Made by a program: the position numbers and the translations under genes
From: Temnopleurus reevesii
Lineage: Eukaryota > Echinodermata > Echinoidea > Temnopleuroida > Temnopleuridae
Direction: 5' to 3'
DNA length: 64,000 nt
Assembly: GCA_036244855.1 (NCBI GenBank)
Contig: BQKZ01002391.1
Location: 1 to 64,000 of the forward strand
Part shown: positions 50,665 through 62,035 of the stretch, in pieces
How the letters are laid out: every line of letters starts with the position of its first letter
Position numbering within the stretch: position 1 is the stretch's first letter
Notes under the pieces: generated by a model
Told to the model about the DNA's origin: nothing
The model's database searches: none
Seen by the model: only the letters and a program-made list of their open reading frames with translations

Positions 50665-51175
50665 TACACCTAACTCAAATAACGTGTAGTTTATGCCATT
50701 TTTTCAATGATTCAAAAATCCTTCATACAACATTGAGAAAGGTATTTGTAACTGTAGCAGCATGTATTAAAGCTATTTCAAGCTGTAAAATCCCCTTGCT
50801 TGCAGGTGATGCCAGATTTCTCATACATTGAGATCTGGGTGAAAATGGGCTATAACTTGCCGCCTAGGCCTAAGCAGGCTGATATTCTTGCAAGATCTGG
50901 ATGTCCATTGCCAGAATATACCTAAAGACTAATGCCCTGTCTATGAATGCATTTATTGATCTATAAATGTCTAGAGCTTGAAAGCTAAGTCAAGAGCATG
51001 ATTTGGTCTAGTGGTGCAATCAGTAAATGATGGAGAGGCTGCAATGAAACACTGTTCCTGCCTGCTGCCACCCGGCTTCCTGAGGAACTCTTGGTTACCA
51101 TGACAACCATCAACTCCAATTCTGGGTGGCAGGAGGTTATGGTTAGGAGCAGGAAGTGTTTAGCTGAGGAGAGGN

Positions 51176-53224
51176 ATACATGTATCCTAATGAGGCTCTT
51201 AATGCAAATCCCCTAAATTGAATTAACATCTAAACATCTACAAATTAAAAAACATTAACAAATATTTCACGGTTTCACTACAAAGGGACTTCTGATAGAA
51301 ATAAAATGATCAGATTCAAAATTTCACACAATCATATCGTCTATGTTTTCACGAAGCGACGAGAGCCAAAGGGTAAGGTTGCATGAAGACAAACAAATCC
51401 CGATGTAGCGCCAATTCAACTGACATCCCATCAAACAACGTGTTAATTCTATAGAAGGACACATTTCAATAGATGTGTAACTCATTTTGTGTAACAATAC
51501 GCTCTGGCTCCCATCATTTCGTGTATACAAGGACCACATGGGACTAATTAAACTCAACATTGTTCACACTACTTTGCTGGGATGAAAAAAGGGAAATTCC
51601 CATTGGTCGACACATGGAAGTGATAATCAAACCTGCCGGGAGGGGTCTTCATAACAATGCCTTGCAATCGCAAGTTAGACACAAGTCGTCCGTGATTTCA
51701 CCAATGGGTATTGTTACACAAAATTAATTACAAATCCATTGAAACGTGACCTTCTATACAATTAACATGCTGTTCGATAGGATGCCCACTGAACTGGCAC
51801 TATGTCCGGATTTCTTTGTCTTCATGCAACAATACCCTTTGGCTCCCGTCACTTCATGAAAACAAGGATGAAGTAAATCACTTTAGAATTGTGCCGTATT
51901 GTTTCTGCTTTACCAAAATTGAGTACATTTTCTGCATAACCATGAAAACAGTTATAAAATGTATTCTGAATTGAAGTAAAAAAGAGCTTGTCCTTCATTT
52001 TACTCCACAGCTCTCCATTATCTGATGAGCAATTTTAGCAGTTCTTTCTATTTATGTACTTTTATCATATGGTCTTCATTTTAAGACTTGATTCATTATG
52101 TACCATCTTATTGTAAAATCTTTTTCAAACAAAGTACTAAACAACTCTATTAGATATAGCTTATGTATATGCTCTGCGGAGTGCTCAAGGCACATTGCAT
52201 TATTACTACCCTTGCTTTAGCCTGGCGTACACAAGCACACTATTTACACTAGTTATAATGTCGAAAACTATTAATAAGTTGAATCATCGATTTGTAAAGA
52301 TAATTCATAAGATACATTTTCTTGTTTAAATAATGTGATGATTGAGTGAAAAGTTTTCACACTTTTCTATGTAGACTACTCATGACATTCATTTGGTGAA
52401 AATAGATATTGGGTTCTATTCATGGCAGATTATATCAAATACTTTATCTATGATAAAAAAAGAAAGATTCATTGACATAGAGATCAACATTGTATCAAAA
52501 GCAAAAAAAAATAAAGCTTTGCAATAGTTGCACATTTCTCCAAAGAAAAGGGAAAACATGAAATATCATAAGGTGAAGAGAAACAAGAGGGGACTTAAAT
52601 TGCAAGGTTCAAGCACTCAACTCATAGAGTAATGAACAGGATATTGGAATTCCCTTCAGTTTTATCACTAATATTCAGACAGCCCCGCAGCGATGATTTA
52701 CCTCAACATTTTTTCTCCCTCTGTTAAACTCCAAGTATAGGTTTGTTAAAGAAATAATTTTCAAATTTTGACTGTATCGGGAGATAAGATGAAAGATTAC
52801 AAAGACAATATTGCATGAATGATATAATTTTTTAAAAGTTGTGTTTTTTCTCACTTTAACAAATATAAAGCATTGCAGTGCCATATATTTTTTTTCTCTT
52901 TTAAGTTCACAAAAATGATATACAGAATTGCGTCTAAAGCAAAGATTTGTATGAACAATTTAAGATCTTATCCATGTGTACAAGGGTGTAAAGTAACGTT
53001 TCCTGCTTCCAAATATGATTTAACAAATAAGTTTTTCATAATGAGTCAGTTCTGGAAAGAATTCCTGACATATTTTGATAATCATATATTTTCTATAGAA
53101 CTCTAATCCATACCAAGAGTATAACTTAATTGTGTAAAGTTTTAGTTTAATTGTGAAAAATATATCTCATACAGCCACATGAGTGACACAAGAAAAACAC
53201 AATGTCAGTAAAAATCTATTAACA
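51176..53224. repeat. 2049-bp block, first copy (starts after N)
   Basis: Matches 54698-56746 at a constant offset of 3522 over its whole length; all open frames in it recur unchanged. Begins right after the N at 51175. Contains foldback element 51344-51864; otherwise AT-rich and noncoding. Confidence 0.95.
51344..51864. mobile_element. Foldback element F1, copy 2 (521 bp)
   Basis: Left end TGTTTTCACGAAGCGACGAG followed by AGCCAAAGGGTAAGGTTGCA; right end ACAATACCCTTTGGCTCCCG followed by TCACTTCATGAAAACA. The arms stay complementary for well over 100 bp. No coding frame. The same element appears again at 54866-55386 only because the block is duplicated. Confidence 0.85.
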
Positions 53225-53415
53225 AGATATTTGTTAAATATCACACATGCTAGAATTTTTTTAATCATTTTCGTAATTTTCATATTGTCAGACTCGATTA
53301 GCAAATCTTGCTATTTTCTGATACCATTTATCCTAATGTTACGTCATTACTGAGATATATTCTGTCAATTCAAAATATTATTGCATTGTATTATGTTGTC
53401 ATGTTATGGATAATA

Positions 53416-53440
53416 GAGTTCAAGTTCAAGTTCAAGTTCA
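53416..53440. repeat. CAAGTT hexamer repeat
   Basis: Four tandem TTCAAG units; a similar run lies at 27883-27912. Confidence 0.85.
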
Positions 53441-54091
53441 ACTGAGAAATTATTTAATTTTTGCTTGTGCAAAGTAATTTGTATTTCATCTAATGGTCTG
53501 GGAGTGACCGTTTATTTGTGAAACATGTTTCTAGCACAACAGTGCAGTTATCTATGTAATAAAATATATTTCTACATGTACACTTCTGGCTTCAGCATTA
53601 AGAGTCTAACAACATTGTCTCTGTAACATGAACTGCACCTGAAAATAATAAATATATATCGCAATCCTCAGAATCTTTGTCTGAACTTAATTTTGTTTGT
53701 GTACCTTTCCTAGATCAAGACTCTAAAATATCCCCCCCCCCCAAAAAAAAATGAATATTACATTCAATTAGAGCAGAGCTGTAGTCGGAAGTCATGTTAT
53801 TAAATGAAAAAATACATCATTCTTTGAACTTTGGCAGACATTCCTGGGCCAGCTATATTGGGTAAAGAGGCACATAGTCATTTCATAAATGGATAAAGGA
53901 TATGAGATCAGGCCTCTTGGCCAGTTATACTTATATACAGGTGCATTTGGTGAGTAAGTATAAAGTCATTAAAAATATGACCTGCCATCCCAAGCCTTCA
54001 TTAAGGCATAACCTACACGCACGCACCCAGGATTTTGATACCCGGGGGCTCAACTGTTGGTGCCCCTCTCAGCTAATTTTGCGTCTGATAT

Positions 54092-54222
54092 GGGCCCTAT
54101 TGCATAACAAAATCAGAAAATTTAACGCAAGCCCAAAATACGCGTTCCTGATTGGTCGAGATTTGAGCTGCAATAAATTTTCTGACTTGCGTTTAAACGC
54201 AACTTTTTATGCAACAGAGCCC
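54092..54222. mobile_element. 131-bp MITE-like element, GGGCCCTATTGCATAA termini
   Basis: Left GGGCCCTATTGCATAACAAA and right AACTTTTTATGCAACAGAGCCC are imperfect inverted ends; the interior has AGAAAATTTAACGCAAG against CTTGCGTT. Confidence 0.65.
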
Positions 54223-54277
54223 ACTGGCCTGTGCTGACAAGCAAAAAAGGGGGGGGGGCTTCACCTTAAATTTGGCA

Positions 54278-54278
54278 N
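54278..54278. other. Single N, contig join
   Basis: Separates contig 51176-54277 from contig 54279-56746, whose end repeats the start of the former. Confidence 0.85.
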
Positions 54279-54397
54279 TTTGCAGCATGATTTGAACTCT
54301 CATGTTGAGATGAGTAATAGAGCGGATTCTGGCTCATCATCTAGGCCATTACAGCCAATGCACTTGGATGTATTTTGTGATAGAACATGTCCCTAAA

Positions 54398-54524
54398 GCC
54401 TTGGTCACATAGGATCCCTGAAGCAACACGATTCACCCCAACTCTGTTAATTTACAGTAACTGCCTCAGAACAACGAGTCGGGGTGCTGGTGTTGCTTCC
54501 GGGGTCCTATGTGACCGGGGCATT
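54398..54524. mobile_element. Hairpin MITE M1, copy 2
   Basis: Left AGCCTTGGTCACATAGGATC then CTGAAGCAACACGATTC; right GTGTTGCTTCCGGGGTCCTA then TGTGACCGGGGCA. Same ends and GAAGCAACACGATTC core as 50536-50664, but a different centre, so an independent insertion. Confidence 0.8.
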
Positions 54525-54697
54525 AGTACACATTCTAACCAGAAACACAGTATAAATGCGTTTGTACCATTGCTGAATTTAAATGATTAAATAGACTAAA
54601 CATTTGGTTCACGGAAAGAAGATCAATTGGTATAATTCCTGACTGAGATATAGAAATTTCAATCCTTTTTAAATGTACATCAATGGGGAGTTTGTAC

Positions 54698-56746
54698 ATA
54701 CATGTATCCTAATGAGGCTCTTAATGCAAATCCCCTAAATTGAATTAACATCTAAACATCTACAAATTAAAAAACATTAACAAATATTTCACGGTTTCAC
54801 TACAAAGGGACTTCTGATAGAAATAAAATGATCAGATTCAAAATTTCACACAATCATATCGTCTATGTTTTCACGAAGCGACGAGAGCCAAAGGGTAAGG
54901 TTGCATGAAGACAAACAAATCCCGATGTAGCGCCAATTCAACTGACATCCCATCAAACAACGTGTTAATTCTATAGAAGGACACATTTCAATAGATGTGT
55001 AACTCATTTTGTGTAACAATACGCTCTGGCTCCCATCATTTCGTGTATACAAGGACCACATGGGACTAATTAAACTCAACATTGTTCACACTACTTTGCT
55101 GGGATGAAAAAAGGGAAATTCCCATTGGTCGACACATGGAAGTGATAATCAAACCTGCCGGGAGGGGTCTTCATAACAATGCCTTGCAATCGCAAGTTAG
55201 ACACAAGTCGTCCGTGATTTCACCAATGGGTATTGTTACACAAAATTAATTACAAATCCATTGAAACGTGACCTTCTATACAATTAACATGCTGTTCGAT
55301 AGGATGCCCACTGAACTGGCACTATGTCCGGATTTCTTTGTCTTCATGCAACAATACCCTTTGGCTCCCGTCACTTCATGAAAACAAGGATGAAGTAAAT
55401 CACTTTAGAATTGTGCCGTATTGTTTCTGCTTTACCAAAATTGAGTACATTTTCTGCATAACCATGAAAACAGTTATAAAATGTATTCTGAATTGAAGTA
55501 AAAAAGAGCTTGTCCTTCATTTTACTCCACAGCTCTCCATTATCTGATGAGCAATTTTAGCAGTTCTTTCTATTTATGTACTTTTATCATATGGTCTTCA
55601 TTTTAAGACTTGATTCATTATGTACCATCTTATTGTAAAATCTTTTTCAAACAAAGTACTAAACAACTCTATTAGATATAGCTTATGTATATGCTCTGCG
55701 GAGTGCTCAAGGCACATTGCATTATTACTACCCTTGCTTTAGCCTGGCGTACACAAGCACACTATTTACACTAGTTATAATGTCGAAAACTATTAATAAG
55801 TTGAATCATCGATTTGTAAAGATAATTCATAAGATACATTTTCTTGTTTAAATAATGTGATGATTGAGTGAAAAGTTTTCACACTTTTCTATGTAGACTA
55901 CTCATGACATTCATTTGGTGAAAATAGATATTGGGTTCTATTCATGGCAGATTATATCAAATACTTTATCTATGATAAAAAAAGAAAGATTCATTGACAT
56001 AGAGATCAACATTGTATCAAAAGCAAAAAAAAATAAAGCTTTGCAATAGTTGCACATTTCTCCAAAGAAAAGGGAAAACATGAAATATCATAAGGTGAAG
56101 AGAAACAAGAGGGGACTTAAATTGCAAGGTTCAAGCACTCAACTCATAGAGTAATGAACAGGATATTGGAATTCCCTTCAGTTTTATCACTAATATTCAG
56201 ACAGCCCCGCAGCGATGATTTACCTCAACATTTTTTCTCCCTCTGTTAAACTCCAAGTATAGGTTTGTTAAAGAAATAATTTTCAAATTTTGACTGTATC
56301 GGGAGATAAGATGAAAGATTACAAAGACAATATTGCATGAATGATATAATTTTTTAAAAGTTGTGTTTTTTCTCACTTTAACAAATATAAAGCATTGCAG
56401 TGCCATATATTTTTTTTCTCTTTTAAGTTCACAAAAATGATATACAGAATTGCGTCTAAAGCAAAGATTTGTATGAACAATTTAAGATCTTATCCATGTG
56501 TACAAGGGTGTAAAGTAACGTTTCCTGCTTCCAAATATGATTTAACAAATAAGTTTTTCATAATGAGTCAGTTCTGGAAAGAATTCCTGACATATTTTGA
56601 TAATCATATATTTTCTATAGAACTCTAATCCATACCAAGAGTATAACTTAATTGTGTAAAGTTTTAGTTTAATTGTGAAAAATATATCTCATACAGCCAC
56701 ATGAGTGACACAAGAAAAACACAATGTCAGTAAAAATCTATTAACA
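54698..56746. repeat. 2049-bp block, second copy (ends at N)
   Basis: Partner of 51176-53224. Ends exactly at the N at 56747; includes the second appearance of foldback F1 (54866-55386). Confidence 0.95.
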
Positions 56747-58518
56747 NATGGAGGTACTCATTTTATTCAAATAAATTAAGTTTGCTGGAACACTCTTTTA
56801 ACGTTGGCAAAAGGTTTATCCACCACTGGGCAACATATTGTCCATATAACTACTGAACATTGAGTATATTGTATAACCAATAGTTGTATACCATATCTAA
56901 CTGATATTTGTGTTAACAGTATGCTACCCAGTATTGGGTAAAGCTTTGCTTAAGTTTTTTAAGAGTGAGTAATAGTCCTGCCTCACCAAAGTCGCTGCTG
57001 TTGCATCTACTTATTTGTTTACTTTTTACTTCTCAAATGTACATAATGCATAAAGAAACAATATACAACAATTAAATATACTTTCACTTCAACTTGTTTT
57101 GTTTTTAATATTATTTTTCAGATCTATGTTATATATCACATCCAAAACTAGAAAAAGTTTCTGACTTGAAAACCATTCAAAAATATAATAGATATTGGCA
57201 TACATTTCAAAACGTGGGCATATTACTTTGGGGGAAAATATCATGCTCCATACATTTGTACCTTTCAGCAAGCAACATTTGTACTTAACCCAAGCGATCC
57301 ATATCCCCAACTGTGATGTGTCTGTTATAAGCCATGATTAAGCCTCATTTTTAGCTGAACTAAGTCGACATTTCCTCTTCCTCATTGAGTGAGATTGATA
57401 AATTTAGCAAGCTTGATTGAAAGCCAGAAAATATGGAGTATCGAAAACTGTCTGGATTCTGAAGAAGAGACACTGAATATTGGAATGATAGTGATTGTCA
57501 AATACCCCCTCTACTGTTATGCAAACATGCTAATTGGCTAATGAACATCTCTGCATGCTATGTTTCTAGAGTCAGCTTACATGTTTTTTTTTTAATTCAT
57601 TTCAAATGATCTGTGTTCTCCTTGTGAAGGAGATTAAAAGCAAATAAAAATATGTTTGTTGATACTTAACACAAACAATTTAACTCATTGCATAAAAAAT
57701 AATAATGAGATAATCAGGATAGAATAGTTAATATATGGTTAATACATTATAATCTGGTGTTCACTTACAAATCCTAAATACTAGAAAATATGTTAAAATT
57801 GTTCTAGATCATGAAGTATTCAAACTTCTAACAGTGAGTTTGTCAAAATGTTATATTTTTCAATAGGCACGACTTAAGGTGCAATTCTTGATAGGTCTCT
57901 AAAGGACTTTATGGTTATTGATTTAAGAAAACAGCTCAAACCCACACAAACATTGTATTTCTGTATATTATTGACATTTGATTTTCTATTTTGAATATTG
58001 TATTGATGTATACAGAAATTTGTTTGTTGAAGGAAAAGATAAATGTTATTTTGAATTGAATTGAATTGTATGGAGAAATAGAACCCTGAAATAGCAACAA
58101 TGTACTCTCACAATCTACTGGGAGATGCATGCATGTGCAATCTAAAATAAAGCTGTCAATTGAACTTTGGTTCAATCCATTATCCTTCATATGCTTCGGT
58201 CAGTTGGTGAAGCACTAACAAAATCATAAAGCCAATCAAATCAGACAAAATGGGAAATTGACTAGCTCTTTATCATACACCAAGTTGCAAAGGGTTCAAC
58301 CCTAATGGGTTGTGTATATATATGCAATATAACAAGTTCCCCACCCTAACATATGGTTTGGGCAGTTTCAAAACAGATTGAGTCATAGGATATAAAATAG
58401 ACGGACTTGGGCTTGCTGCCACTCACTAGCCATATCTCATTAATATCATTACATCCTATTCTGTAGACCTCCTCCACACACTACCTGGTTCAAATCGATC
58501 GCAGATGTCAAAGAAAAG

Positions 58519-58710
58519 CCCTGGTTGTGTTTCATAAAATGACTGGTGACCATTTCTCAGGTGGGATTTGGCAGCAGGAGTTATCATTGATCGCAGGAAA
58601 GGGTCATCAGTCATTGTAGAGTCTATTTGTTTATTTATTTACATGTTTTATTTCAGTAGAGTAACTGACTATGTAGATCTACAAAAAAGCTTTATGAAAC
58701 ACAACCCTGG
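58519..58710. mobile_element. 192-bp element with GGTTGTGTTTCATAAA termini
   Basis: Left CCCTGGTTGTGTTTCATAAA and right GCTTTATGAAACACAACCCTGG are inverted. No coding frame; internal sequence includes an ATTTATTTA stretch. Confidence 0.75.
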
Positions 58711-61700
58711 TTATCTAAAGCACGGGGGTCTGTGAAATGAGACTAACATGAACACAAAACTAGAGTTGGATCCTGCTTGAAGTACATGTAGGTTTACTTT
58801 CAGATTAACTTTCACAGTTTACTGAAGCCACATGATTAAACAAAAGGGCTTTTGCAAGTGTGAGTGTTTGCGTAAGCATGTACCCCTTGTCCCTTACCCT
58901 TACCTCATTTGGGAATCAAAAACATGAGAAATTACCCACCCAATTTTACTAACCAATAAGTGCAAAATGAATATTTACTTTTCCTAAAGGCAATATATAT
59001 GAGCACATTTAAAACATGTACATTCCAAAATGAGCATAACCAAGGCCATATTGAAAGATAATTGAATGGCACCACTGACAGACCATAAACAATTTATTCA
59101 CAACAGTTTATAAAGTGGAAGTCATTAGTGGCTAAGGCAGCCAAATTGGTAATATAAACATCAGACTAATACACTTTGAAAACAGAAAGGTTGTAAAATA
59201 CGTTCACATCTTATCGAGATTACATCTATTAGGCAAAAGAAGAAAACATTGCCAGGCATGAATTTTTGTTTGTTTTTTTCTTTTCACTCAAATAAAAAAA
59301 TCACAGTAAAAAAAAAAGTGAAGTGCAACCTGAACAGTGATTTTTAGATGTCATTGGCTTTTCACTCCCTTCTACTTACTCTGAGTCTTATTTCTGATCG
59401 AAAAACCTTATTTATCAAAAATGGCTTCCGAGTGCAACAAAGAAATTATTATTCTTGGCCTTTTCTAAACAGGTTCAGGTATAATCAATCGAGAAGAAAA
59501 ATTTGCCCAGGGATTCCTATTATACAAAGCTTTGCAATTAATGTGCTGGTCATTTGCAATTGAAACTTTTTGTTGATCCCAAGCATATTGTAGTAACCCA
59601 AAGAAAGATGATTTCATGCACCGTTGATTCACAATGCACAAATCTCATTGTTAAGACATTTACATTTTCAATGAAACTCTACCTGAATGAAAGAAAATAT
59701 GTACTCTTTTTATGACAGAGTAAGCATAAATGATGATGGAGAAGAGAAAGCTAAGGAAACCCAGAAAGGATGCTTTGATTCCCAAATCTGATAAATTTCA
59801 TCCGTTTAAGGTTTCATATCCCGAGGTGTTATGAAAACTGAAACCTACTGAGAACCATGTGAACAAAATTTTGTTTGTTATAGAAAATATTGCTTACGTC
59901 AAGAAACCAAAATGAGCCTGATTTATTTGAACATGCTAACATTTTATTGTACAGAGGAAACGCAATATAATTAGGTGCTTGGGACCATCAAAAATACCTT
60001 GTTATAGCAGTAATGTCTTTATAGCAGAGTTTAAAGACAATAAGTTATTAAGAGCTGGGACCAGTTTTTTTTTTATTTTGTTATATCAGAACTCTTTATA
60101 CCGAGTTTCCACTGTATTTCATCTTCTTCACTTCCTTTAAGTTGTATTTTTTTCTCCTGAGCTCCACTGTATGATAAATTGTGATCTCTTACAACAGGCT
60201 GTATATTTCTGTTCATTTCAATCATACCTTCTTGTTCCCAAATGCAATCATCATTATCTTTGATCTTCATTTTTGGCATCATCATTTTATTACCTCATTA
60301 ATGTTTTGGCTTTATTTGTTTTGGGGATATTATGGAAGTTCTGAATAGTAATCATTTCAATGAAATCATATAAGCAAATGTAATAACATTAACATGATTA
60401 ATGTAATTTGTAATCAAGGCAAAATACTACTCACATTACTTTCCCAATTATTGATAATCACAGGCTGTCAAAACATATTAATCATAAGGTGCTAATGACC
60501 AACTGAAAACTACATTTCCATATTATTGTGCGGCTCTTTGAAAATTTAGTTTTGAATTGGCAGTCCAAAACCACAACAATATTAGATAGTGTGATCAAAT
60601 TGATTGTATAGTCATGGAATAATAATCTCTCATTATAGGAAAATTCATTAACAGTGTTATCAGACAAAATTCATGAATTTAAAAATTCCTCTATTTATGT
60701 TATCTATTAAAATTTGTCAACATCAAAATTGCAATACTTTGCAATATTAGCCAACTCCTATTTTGAAAGCAATACAAAACAGCTTTTAACTTGCTGTCCT
60801 GTAAATTTTATGGAAATAAACCATCCCGTATTTACAAAAAAAAATTTAAACTGTCTACATAATAAATAGAATTACCCCGTAATCAGTCATAATGCCCAAA
60901 AGTTGAAATTAACTAAATTATCTAGCCCAGTGTATTTATAGACCACAGATTGTAGGCTATATCAAATGGGTGCAATAGGTGAGTAACATATACTGTGGAA
61001 ACACGTAGGGCGATGAGTAATACACCACCAGTGGTCTTGGAACGCCTGTACCCTCCCTGATTGGGGACCCCATGTATGCAGATAGACACAAAACCGGTGA
61101 CACACAGGAACTGTTACCATAGCAACAGGCAACCTCATTCACCCCTCACGACAATTATGTCATTCTTCATTTCAGAAAAAAGTGTAATAAAAACTTCCCA
61201 ATTTTAGCAAGAACCTTGAGTTAGGGACAAGTTCAGGGCTGTAAGGAAGGAATATCCGTTTAGTTAGATTTTGGAGAACAATTGGATCGGAGGCCAAGAT
61301 GAGTAGAAGGAGAACGAAAGTCAAAATTAAATTTACACCATTATTGATCGGAAACATTCATCCTTAATCATGCCAGGTTGCATCAATATCTGAGTTACAA
61401 AGATTTCACAATACAGTAGCTCTTCATTTCATGTATTGCTCTGTGCGAACATTACAAACAGATTATAACAAAAGCCATCTCCAATTTCCATATCAATAAA
61501 TGAATCTTACGATTAACTTTACAGGAAAAAGTCCTATTTTTGCATTAAATAGCTTGTGAAGGATTGCAGAACAGGGGGAGGGACTATGGGGGCTTGGGTA
61601 TGTAGCCCCACTTTTATAGAAAACATGTTAAAATATAAGGCGATAAAAGGCATGCACATTGTAGTCTATGCTCATTATGGTTTGATGAAGGCTAGCAGTA

Positions 61701-61889
61701 TACTATGGAGCAGCCGAAACGTAACTACCTATATTTTACATTTTCCCAGACAACTGATCAACTCTCTTTGATTATTACATGATTTGTTTGAATTTTAAAA
61801 ATCTATTGAAGCAATAACAATGGAGTCTCAGATGGTATATTATCCTAAGACTGAACAATATACAAGATACATACTATTTTCGAAAAATA

Positions 61890-62035
61890 AAGTCGAAAAC
61901 CATTTCAATGGTTCTTTGTAATGCTATTCAAATCGTAGCTGGCTTGTCATTGTTGAGTTTGCACAGTTCTATCCACGGTGAACGGATCTATTCTCCTTCG
62001 ACCAACTTTATTTTTCGAAAACCGTGTTAATATAA
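61890..62035 (+). repeat. Dispersed element D1, copy 5
   Basis: Contains TAATGCTATTCAAATCGTAG, TGGCTTGTCATTGTTGAG, CTATCCACGGTGAACGG and GACCAACTTTATTTTTCG, in the D1 order. Confidence 0.7.

Noticed and set aside
54846..56628. Frames identical to those at 51324-53106, suggesting conserved genes
   Set aside because: Identity comes from the 2049-bp duplicated block at contig joins, not selection; the frames lack motifs.
58480..58505. GGTTCAAATCGATCG-like tRNA B box
   Set aside because: No matching A box or cloverleaf around it.
59970..60115. Possible degraded transposon end near CGAGTTTCCACTGT
   Set aside because: Inverted partner too weak to define an element.
61660..61750. Segment with GATGAAGGCTAGCAG and GCCGAAACGTAA, reminiscent of Penelope-like element ends
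   Set aside because: Too short and no coding sequence or second end nearby.
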